From the NCBI GenBank assembly GCA_036824045.1, contig DAITAZ010000053.1:1-23401 (forward strand): a stretch of 23,401 nucleotides of DNA. Reading direction: 5' to 3'. Origin of the DNA: DAITAZ01 sp036824045. Lineage in GTDB: Bacteria > Pseudomonadota > Gammaproteobacteria > Burkholderiales > Rhodocyclaceae. Positions 13,779 through 20,337 of this stretch are shown here, piece by piece (the first letter of the stretch is position 1; every line of letters begins with the position of its first letter). The notes beneath the pieces were generated by a model. It saw only the letters and a list, made by a program, of their open reading frames with translations. It did no database searches and was not told the origin of the DNA. Made by a program: the position numbers and the translations under genes.

Positions 13779-15875
13779 ATGAGCGGCAACGCCACCAGTC
13801 TGGATTTGAAGGCCGTGCTGGCCCAGGCCCAGGTGAAGCAGCTTGGGGCGCCGGTGCTGATCATCGTCATCCTGTCGATGATGATCCTGCCGCTGCCGTC
13901 CTTTGTGCTGGACGTGCTGTTTACCTTCAACATCGCCGTGTCGCTCATGGTGATGCTGGTGTCCATGTACACCATCAAGCCCCTGGACTTCGCGGCCTTT
14001 CCCACAGTGCTGCTGGTCACCACGCTGCTGCGGCTGTCGCTCAACGTGGCGTCCACCCGGGTGGTGCTGATGCACGGCCACAATGGGCCGGACGCGGCGG
14101 GCAAGGTGATCGAGGCGTTTGGACACTTTCTGGTGGGGGGCAACACGGTGGTGGGGCTGGTGGTGTTCACCATCCTCACGGTGATCAACTTCGTGGTCAT
14201 CACCAAGGGCGCCGGCCGGATCGCCGAAGTGTCGGCCCGCTTCACCCTGGATGCCATGCCTGGCAAGCAGATGGCCATCGACGCGGACCTCAACGCCGGG
14301 CTGATCGACGAGAAGGAGGCCAAGCGCCGCCGCACCGAAATTTCGCAGGAGGCGGACTTCTACGGCTCCATGGACGGTGCCTCCAAGTTCGTGCGCGGGG
14401 ACGCGGTGGCGGGCATTCTCATCATGGTCATCAACGTGGTGGGGGGGCTGTTCGTCGGCGTCATCCAGCACGACATGGAGGTGGCCAAGGCGGCCAACAA
14501 CTACACGCTGCTCACCATTGGCGACGGGCTGGTGGCCCAGATTCCCTCCCTCATCATCTCGGTAGCGGCCGGTCTGGTGGTGAGCCGGGTGGGCGAGGAG
14601 GACATGAGCCAGCAGGTGCTCGGCCAGGTGTTCTCCAACCCCACGGTGCTGGCGCTGACCGCCGCGATTCTGGGCATCATGGGCTTGATCCCGGGCATGC
14701 CGCACGTGGTGTTCCTGCTCCTGGCGGGCGGGCTGGGCTACTGGGCCTGGCGGCTGATGCAAAAACAGGCGCAGCCGGCGCCGGTGGAAGCGGCGGCCAA
14801 GCCGGCCGCGGCGCCCCCCGCGCCGGAAAACGTGGAGGCGAGCTGGGCCGATGTGGTGCCGGTGGATGTGCTTGGGCTGGAGGTGGGCTACCGGCTGATC
14901 CCGCTGGTGGACAAGGGGCAGGATGGCGAATTGCTCAAACGCATTCGCGGCTTGCGCAAAAAGTTCGCCCAGGAGGTGGGGTTTCTCTCGGCGCCGGTGC
15001 ACATCCGCGACAACCTCGAGCTCAAGCCCAACGGTTACCGCATCACCTTGAAGGGGGTGGAGATCGGTATCGGCGAGGCCTTCCCCGGGCAGTTGCTGGC
15101 GATCAATCCAGGTCGGGTGATGGGCCCCCTGGCGGGCCGGGAAACCAAAGACCCGGCCTTCGGCCTGCCGGCCGTCTGGGTGGATCAGGGCTTGCGCGAT
15201 CAGGCCCATGCCCTGGGCTACACGGTGGTGGACGCCGGTACGGTGGTGGCGACACATCTCAACCAGGTGATTCTCAACCACGCCTCCGATCTGCTCGGGC
15301 GGCAGGAGACCCAGGCCCTCTTGGACCACGTGGGCAAGGATCAGCCCAAACTGGTGGAGGACCTGGTGCCCAAGCTGCTGCCGTTGTCGACGGTGCAGCG
15401 GGTGCTGCAGAGCCTGCTCGAAGAGGGCGTCAACATCCGCGACATGCGCACCATCATCGAGACGCTGGCCGAGTTTGGCAGCCGCAGCCAGGACGCGGTG
15501 GAACTCGGCTCCCAGGTGCGGATGCGGCTGGGACGCGCCATCGTGCAGCAACTTTTTCCCGGCAATGCGGATGTGCAGGTCATTGCCCTGGAGCCTTCGC
15601 TGGAGCGGATGCTGGTGCAGGCCATGGCCCAGGCGGGCCCGGACGGCGCCGGGATCGAGCCGGGGCTGGCCGATTCCCTGCTGCGGCAAGCCGCGGCGGC
15701 AGTGCAGGCGCAGGAAGACGTGGGGCTGCCGGCGGTGTTGCTGGTGCCGGCGAGCCTGCGCTGGCTGCTTTCCCGCTTTCTGCGGCGGGCGGTGCCCCAG
15801 TTGCGGGTGATCGCCAACAGCGAAGTGCCGGAGAACCGGACCATCAAGGTCACCTCGATCATCGGAGGTAAGTGA
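13779..15875 (+). CDS. flhA: FlhA, flagellar export gate protein
   Basis: FlhA forms the nonameric ring of the export gate, converts proton-motive force into export and docks chaperone-substrate complexes. The 698-residue product has an N-terminal membrane half of about eight helices (roughly 24-330). It carries the FHIPEP-family signatures RLSLNVASTR (85-94) and GRIAEVSARFTLDAMPGKQM (146-165). D208 lies in FVRGDAVAG at the position of the essential proton-pathway Asp of Salmonella FlhA. An Ala/Pro linker (about 335-350) leads to the cytoplasmic domain ending in SNSEVPENRTIKV-like sequence. GGGAGG stands about 9 bases before the ATG. Its stop overlaps the flhF start (TGATG). Confidence 0.98.
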   Translation: MSGNATSLDLKAVLAQAQVKQLGAPVLIIVILSMMILPLPSFVLDVLFTFNIAVSLMVMLVSMYTIKPLDFAAFPTVLLVTTLLRLSLNVASTRVVLMHGHNGPDAAGKVIEAFGHFLVGGNTVVGLVVFTILTVINFVVITKGAGRIAEVSARFTLDAMPGKQMAIDADLNAGLIDEKEAKRRRTEISQEADFYGSMDGASKFVRGDAVAGILIMVINVVGGLFVGVIQHDMEVAKAANNYTLLTIGDGLVAQIPSLIISVAAGLVVSRVGEEDMSQQVLGQVFSNPTVLALTAAILGIMGLIPGMPHVVFLLLAGGLGYWAWRLMQKQAQPAPVEAAAKPAAAPPAPENVEASWADVVPVDVLGLEVGYRLIPLVDKGQDGELLKRIRGLRKKFAQEVGFLSAPVHIRDNLELKPNGYRITLKGVEIGIGEAFPGQLLAINPGRVMGPLAGRETKDPAFGLPAVWVDQGLRDQAHALGYTVVDAGTVVATHLNQVILNHASDLLGRQETQALLDHVGKDQPKLVEDLVPKLLPLSTVQRVLQSLLEEGVNIRDMRTIIETLAEFGSRSQDAVELGSQVRMRLGRAIVQQLFPGNADVQVIALEPSLERMLVQAMAQAGPDGAGIEPGLADSLLRQAAAAVQAQEDVGLPAVLLVPASLRWLLSRFLRRAVPQLRVIANSEVPENRTIKVTSIIGGK

Positions 15876-17437
15876 TGCAAGTCAGACGCTTCTTCGGGCC
15901 GACGGCTCGCGACGCCCTGCGCCAGGTGAAGGAAGCCTTGGGGCCGGACGCCATCGTGCTCGCCAACCGCAGCGTCAACGGGGGGGTGGAGATCACTGCC
16001 GTGCCCCCCAGCGCCCTGACTGTGCTGGAAGCTCCCCGCCAGCCCGCGCCCCGTCCCGCGCCCGAGCCGGCCAAGGCTGCGCCGGCGCTGGTGCGTGAGC
16101 CCCGGGCTGCCGCCGCACCCGGTGGTGACGAGGACTTCCACCTCAGCCTTTCCCAGAGCGTGATGCGCCGATATGGGGTCGAGCCGCCCGCACCCCCGCG
16201 TGCGGCGCCGGCGCGCGCGCCTGAACCGAAGCCCGTTGCCCAGTCCGTGCCCCAGCGTCCGTTGCCAGTGCGGGAGGCCGCGCCCGCGCGGCCTGTGCCC
16301 CAGGCGGCTGTGGCGCGCCCTGTTCCCATGCCGCCAGAGCCGCGTCTGCGTGAGCCGGAGGGCCTCTTTGCCAGCCGTGCCCCTGCCGCCAACGAGCAGC
16401 CGCCGCGCCCGTCCCGTCCGGCGCCCGCGCCCCGCGCGGCCGAGCCCGCCGCCGCACCGCGCAAGGAGGCGGCGCCTCAGCCCCTGCCCGAAGCCTTGGG
16501 GCGGGAGTTGCAGGCCATCCGGGCCATGATCGAGCACCAGTTGGCCGGGTTTGCCTGGGGCAGCATGAGCCGCGACGCGCCAGTGCGCTCGCTGATGCTG
16601 GGGGAACTGCTCGACAGCGGTTTCAGTCCCGCGCTGGCCCGCAGGCTGGCGGAGTCGGTGGATGGGTCGGATGCCCTGGGCAATGCCCGCACCGCGGTGC
16701 GCAACTGGCTCAACCGCAGTCTGCGTACCCTGGGCAGCGACGACGATTTGATCAACCAGGGCGGCGTATTTGCCCTGTGTGGCCCCACCGGCGTGGGCAA
16801 GACCACGACCACCGCCAAGCTGGCGGCCCGCTGCGTGGTGCGCCACGGGGCCGACAAGGTGGCCCTGATCACCACCGATAGCTATCGGATCGGCGCCCAC
16901 GAACAACTGCGGATTTACGGCCGGATTCTGGGGGTTTCGGTGCAGGTGGTGCGCGATGGCGCCGACCTCAAGCAGACCCTTCGTGACCTGCGTCACAAGC
17001 ACATGGTGCTCATCGACACGGTGGGCATGAGCCAGCGTGACCGGGCGGTCGCGGAGCAGGCGGCCATGCTCGTAAATGCTGGAGAAGTCCGTCGTTTACT
17101 GCTGCTTAACGCCACCAGCCGAGGCGATACGCTTGACGACGTGGTGAAGGCATACGACGGACCCGATCTGGCAGGAGTGGTGCTGACCAAGGTGGACGAG
17201 GCAGCTTCCCTGGCGCCGGTGCTGGATGTGGCCATCCGCCATGACCTGGCCTTGTTCTACATCGCCAATGGTCAGCGGGTGCCGGAAGATCTGCACCTGC
17301 CCAATCGGGCCTACCTGCTGCATCGGGCCCTGAAGGAACTGCCGGAGGGTTCGCCGCACCGCACGCAGGGGTTGGAAAGCGGGCTGATCGTGGCGGGGGC
17401 CCGCTCGGCGGCAGCGATGGCTGAAACGATTAACTGA
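15875..17437 (+). CDS. flhF: FlhF, SRP-type GTPase for polar flagellar placement
   Basis: FlhF is the GTPase that marks the flagellated pole and recruits early flagellar parts. From the ATG at 15875 (GGAGG about 6 bases upstream; a GTG three bases earlier is possible) the product has 520 residues. An N-terminal B domain (MQVRRFFGPTARDALRQVKE) is followed by a very long Pro/Ala/Arg-rich stretch (about 52-200). Then come the N domain (about 205-290) and the SRP54-type G domain with P-loop GPTGVGKTTT (303-312), the TTDSYRIGAHEQL motif, DTVGMSQRD (the family's D-T-x-G), and TKVDEAA. The G domain looks active. It is co-translated with flhA and followed after 13 bases by the FlhG-like gene. Confidence 0.97.
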   Translation: MQVRRFFGPTARDALRQVKEALGPDAIVLANRSVNGGVEITAVPPSALTVLEAPRQPAPRPAPEPAKAAPALVREPRAAAAPGGDEDFHLSLSQSVMRRYGVEPPAPPRAAPARAPEPKPVAQSVPQRPLPVREAAPARPVPQAAVARPVPMPPEPRLREPEGLFASRAPAANEQPPRPSRPAPAPRAAEPAAAPRKEAAPQPLPEALGRELQAIRAMIEHQLAGFAWGSMSRDAPVRSLMLGELLDSGFSPALARRLAESVDGSDALGNARTAVRNWLNRSLRTLGSDDDLINQGGVFALCGPTGVGKTTTTAKLAARCVVRHGADKVALITTDSYRIGAHEQLRIYGRILGVSVQVVRDGADLKQTLRDLRHKHMVLIDTVGMSQRDRAVAEQAAMLVNAGEVRRLLLLNATSRGDTLDDVVKAYDGPDLAGVVLTKVDEAASLAPVLDVAIRHDLALFYIANGQRVPEDLHLPNRAYLLHRALKELPEGSPHRTQGLESGLIVAGARSAAAMAETIN

Positions 17438-17450
17438 ACGGGGAGCGCAC

Positions 17451-18335
17451 GTGGTCAGTTGGAAAGAGGATCAGGCTGCCGGTTTGCGCAGGCTCTTTTG
17501 CCGGCGGCGGCAGGTGCCGGCGGTGGCCTTTCTCGCCCCGACCGCCGGGCGTCATCAGCCGCTGCTGGTGGCCCGCTGCGCCAGCGAGTTGGCCGGGCGC
17601 GGTCAGTCGGTGCTGGTCCTCGATGAACTGGCGGCGGCCCAGGGTGTGGCGACGGCGCTGGGGGCTTGTTCCCGGTTCGACCTGGCCCAGGCGGTCCAGG
17701 GCGACGTGGCCCTGGACAAGACGGTGGTGCGCCCCGCGGAAGGCATTCGCGTGGTCACCTTGTCCCGGTTGTGCGCCGGGCTCGATCAAGGCAGCACGGC
17801 AGTGCGCAAACGCGCCCTGGCCATGCTGGAAAAGTTGCAGGCTGATGCGGACTGGGTGCTGATCCAGGCTGCGTCGGCGGCAAGCGGCGGTGCGGGAGGG
17901 CTCTCCCGCCTCGCCATGGCGGCGGACTGCCAGGTTCTGGCAATCCCCAGCGTATCGGTGGCGCTGACCGATGCGTATCGACTCATCAAGCGCTTTGCCC
18001 TCGAGACGGAGCAACGCCGGTTTCGCGTTGCCTTCACCGAGGGTCGGGAGGCACGGCAGGTCCCGGCGTTGTTCGCCAATCTCCGGGACGTGGCCGAAAC
18101 CTACCTCGACGTGCGGCTCGAAGCGTTTTTCGAGCCCGGTGCCACCGGTACCCACGTCGAATCCGCCTACGCACCGGGAGCAATCCACGGCGCACATGCG
18201 GCTGCGGTCACCTCGCTCTTTACATCGCCTTTCGCGCAGACCCCGGATGGATTGGTCCGGCGCCTGACGGCGATGCTCGCAGGCCTCCCCCAAGGCGGGG
18301 CTGCCTGGTCGAGCACGAGCCCGGTTCCCGCCTGA
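17451..18335 (+). CDS. flhG: FlhG/FleN homologue with degenerate ATPase site
   Basis: FlhG is the MinD-like ATPase that limits flagellar number and activates FlhF GTPase through an N-terminal D-Q-A-x-x-L-R motif. This 294-residue product keeps that motif (EDQAAGLRRL, 6-15) and the FlhG-specific ALTDAYRLIKRF segment and EGREARQVPALFANL region. The expected Walker A (KGGVGKT) is replaced by APTAGRHQP (29-37), with no lysine or threonine. The following D-A-D-x-G stretch is altered (VLDELAAAQG), and the Walker B region reads WVLIQAASAASGG. It is therefore predicted not to hydrolyse ATP. The GTG start has GGGAG upstream. It sits exactly where flhG belongs, between flhF and fliA. Confidence 0.82.
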   Translation: MVSWKEDQAAGLRRLFCRRRQVPAVAFLAPTAGRHQPLLVARCASELAGRGQSVLVLDELAAAQGVATALGACSRFDLAQAVQGDVALDKTVVRPAEGIRVVTLSRLCAGLDQGSTAVRKRALAMLEKLQADADWVLIQAASAASGGAGGLSRLAMAADCQVLAIPSVSVALTDAYRLIKRFALETEQRRFRVAFTEGREARQVPALFANLRDVAETYLDVRLEAFFEPGATGTHVESAYAPGAIHGAHAAAVTSLFTSPFAQTPDGLVRRLTAMLAGLPQGGAAWSSTSPVPA

Positions 18336-18336
18336 C

Positions 18337-18356
18337 AGTGAAACGTGAACTTCACT
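18337..18356. repeat. Inverted repeat in the fliA leader
   Basis: AGTGAA (18337-18342) and TTCACT (18351-18356) form a perfect 6-bp inverted repeat around 8 bases. It lies in the 34-base gap between the FlhG-like gene and fliA, immediately before the GAGAGA ribosome-binding site. It could be an RNA hairpin affecting fliA translation, or an operator half-site pair. Confidence 0.35.
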
Positions 18357-18369
18357 TGAGAGAGACCCC

Positions 18370-19155
18370 ATGTACACCGCTTCCGGCACTTTGCAGAAAG
18401 ATCAACTCGTCACCCAGTACGCACCGCTGGTCAAGCGTATTGCCTACCACCTGATGGCCAAGCTCCCTGCCAGCGTGCAGGTGGAAGACATCATCCAGAA
18501 CGGCATGCTGGGTTTGCTGGACGCCATCAACCGCTATGAGGAAGGGTTGGGTGCCCAGTTCGAGACCTACGCGGTACAGCGCATCCGCGGCGCCATGCTC
18601 GACGGCCTGCGGGAAAACGACTGGCTCCCCCGCAGCCTGCGCCGGGACATGCGCCGGATCGAGTCCGCCATCCACGCGCTGGAGCATCGCCACGGGCGCC
18701 AGCCGACCGAGAAGGAACTGGCTGATTCCCTGGACATGCCCCTGGCGGACTACCAGAAGATGCTGCACGAGGCACGCGGCTACCAGTTGGTGTACTTCGA
18801 GGACTTCACCGACAACGAGGAGGAGGATTTCTTCGAGCGGCATTGCGCCGGGCCCGAGCAGGACCCTCTGGAGATGTTGCTCGAGAAGAACATGCGGACG
18901 GTGCTGGTCAAGGCCATCGAGGATCTGCCGGATCGGGAGCGCACGGTGATGGGCTTGTACTACGAGGAGGAACTCAACCTCCGGGAGATCGGCGAGATCC
19001 TCGGGGTGTCGGAATCCCGCGTGTGCCAACTCCACAGCCAGGCCATCGCCCGGCTGCGGGCCCGCATCCTGGAGGGCAAGCGCGCGCCCGAGCGCAAGCC
19101 GAAGAGCCCCGCTAGCCGGCTGCGCAACAGCCGCAAGGTGGAGACGGTGGGTTGA
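18370..19155 (+). CDS. fliA: FliA, flagellar sigma factor (sigma-28)
   Basis: FliA directs RNA polymerase to late flagellar, motor and chemotaxis promoters and is held off by FlgM. The 261-residue product has region 2 with APLVKRIAYHLMAKLPASVQ, VEDIIQNGMLGLLDAINRYE and the DNA-melting stretch FETYAVQRIRGAMLDGLREN. Next are DWLPRSLRRDMRRIE, region 3, and region 4 with LPDRERTVMGLYYEEELNL and the HTH GEILGVSESRVCQLHSQAIA. The basic C-terminal tail (KRAPERKPKSPASRLRNSRK) is longer than in E. coli FliA (about 239 residues). GAGAGA precedes the ATG. It is probably transcribed with flhBAFG. Confidence 0.98.
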   Translation: MYTASGTLQKDQLVTQYAPLVKRIAYHLMAKLPASVQVEDIIQNGMLGLLDAINRYEEGLGAQFETYAVQRIRGAMLDGLRENDWLPRSLRRDMRRIESAIHALEHRHGRQPTEKELADSLDMPLADYQKMLHEARGYQLVYFEDFTDNEEEDFFERHCAGPEQDPLEMLLEKNMRTVLVKAIEDLPDRERTVMGLYYEEELNLREIGEILGVSESRVCQLHSQAIARLRARILEGKRAPERKPKSPASRLRNSRKVETVG

Positions 19156-19198
19156 GGCGCGCGACGTCTGAACCCGCATTCATGCCGGCTTTCGGGAA

Positions 19199-19978
19199 GT
19201 GAAGTTTGATCGCCTCGACCGTATCAGCGTAGCCGGCCTCGCGGTCGGTGTGCTGGTCATTCTGTTGGGGCAGGTGTTCGAGGGGGGGCATCTTTCCTCC
19301 CTGATCCAGCCTACTGCGTTCTTTATCGTCATCGGCGGCACCCTGGGTGCCGTGATGCTGCAAAGTCCGCTCCCGGTTTTCCGTGCCGCCATGCGCATGG
19401 GGAGCTGGGTGTTTCAACCCCCCCTCATCCCATTCGACGAAACCATCAACATGGTGGTGCATTGGGCACGTGCGGCCCGCAAGGAAGGCCTGCTCTCGCT
19501 GGAGGGGCAGTTGCCCCGCATCAAGGATCCGTTCCTCGCCAAGGGACTGCAGTTGCTGGTGGATGGTGCCGACCCGGAGCGGATGCGCGAGATCCTGGAG
19601 GTGGAGATCGACACGTGGCACCAGCAGATCAAGCTCTGTGCCAAGGTGTGGGAAGCGGCGGGAGGTTACGCGCCGACGGTGGGCATCCTCGGTGCCGTGA
19701 TGGGTTTGATTCACGTGATGGAAAATCTCTCGGACCCCAGCAAGCTGGGGGGGGGGATCGCGGTCGCCTTTGTGGCAACCATCTACGGTGTGGCCTCCGC
19801 CAATCTCATCTTCCTGCCCATCGCGAAGAAACTGGGTTCCATCATCCAGAGCCAGCTGTCGCTACGCGAGATGTTCCTCGACGGTCTGGTGGGCGTGGCG
19901 AATGGGCAGAATCCCCGCATCATCGAAAACCGCCTGCGTGCTTACGTGCTCAAGGAGCCACTGGTTCCCAAAGCGTGA
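19199..19978 (+). CDS. motC: MotC/MotA-family flagellar stator protein
   Basis: This 259-residue inner-membrane protein belongs to the MotA/PomA/MotC family, the proton-channel subunit of the flagellar stator. Its N-terminus (DRISVAGLAVGVLVILLGQ) and IQPTAFFIVIGGTLGAVMLQ are typical of MotC. The cytoplasmic torque loop carries ARAARKEGLLSLEGQ, with the conserved Arg and Glu that pair with FliG charges. The last two helices carry GGYAPTVGILGAVMGLIHVM (including the conserved Pro) and GGIAVAFVATIYGVASANLI. The GTG start at 19199 has only a weak, closely spaced purine stretch, but no other in-frame start fits. It follows fliA by 43 bases. The usual partner motD (peptidoglycan-binding) is not downstream. 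Confidence 0.93.
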   Translation: MKFDRLDRISVAGLAVGVLVILLGQVFEGGHLSSLIQPTAFFIVIGGTLGAVMLQSPLPVFRAAMRMGSWVFQPPLIPFDETINMVVHWARAARKEGLLSLEGQLPRIKDPFLAKGLQLLVDGADPERMREILEVEIDTWHQQIKLCAKVWEAAGGYAPTVGILGAVMGLIHVMENLSDPSKLGGGIAVAFVATIYGVASANLIFLPIAKKLGSIIQSQLSLREMFLDGLVGVANGQNPRIIENRLRAYVLKEPLVPKA

Positions 19979-20337
19979 GCCTTCCCGCTGAGAACTTGGG
20001 CGAGGTCACCGACGTTGCATCGGGACTGGGCTGGGTGGACAAAAAAACGGCAGGTACCGGGGGGTAACCTGCCTTGAGAGGAGGGCTTTTTGATGCTGCG
20101 AGGAGTTGCAACGGAGCCTGTAATCCTGGATTCCCGGGCACTGCAGGTCCGTTAATCACAATTACGGCAGCCGGCCGGGAAACTTGAGGCACTGTGCGTG
20201 GCGTTGTGTTCAGGATGCGCACTTCCCGAAGCTTCCCGAGTGCCCTGGTTGGGCGCAAGACGGACGCAGGCGCGCAGGTGCGTGGATGCTTCCACCAAGG
20301 CTCAAGCGCTGCCGCGTGATGACTGCTTTCGCGCAAC
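19979..20337. other. Intergenic region between convergent motC and M50 genes
   Basis: These 359 bases hold no credible gene. They include an intrinsic terminator for the minus strand (20041-20073) and a GGAGGGCTTTTT stretch (20080-20091) that could stop plus-strand transcription. The rest has no long open frame with normal composition and no recognisable remnant of motD. It is less GC-biased than the surrounding genes and may be long 3' untranslated sequence of the M50 gene. Confidence 0.5.
20041..20073 (-). terminator. Intrinsic terminator for the M50 protease gene
   Basis: On the minus strand GGCAGGT (complement of 20067-20073) pairs with ACCTGCC (complement of 20049-20055), giving a 7-bp stem. 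One G and then seven T (complement of the A-run at 20041-20047) follow. It stands about 265 bases past the end of the minus-strand M50 gene. Confidence 0.78.

Noticed and set aside
12990..15689. Long minus-strand open frame (899 codons) opposite flhB and flhA
   Set aside because: Strong FlhB and FlhA motifs lie on the plus strand. The minus frame is His/Arg/Gln-rich low-complexity sequence without a family match.
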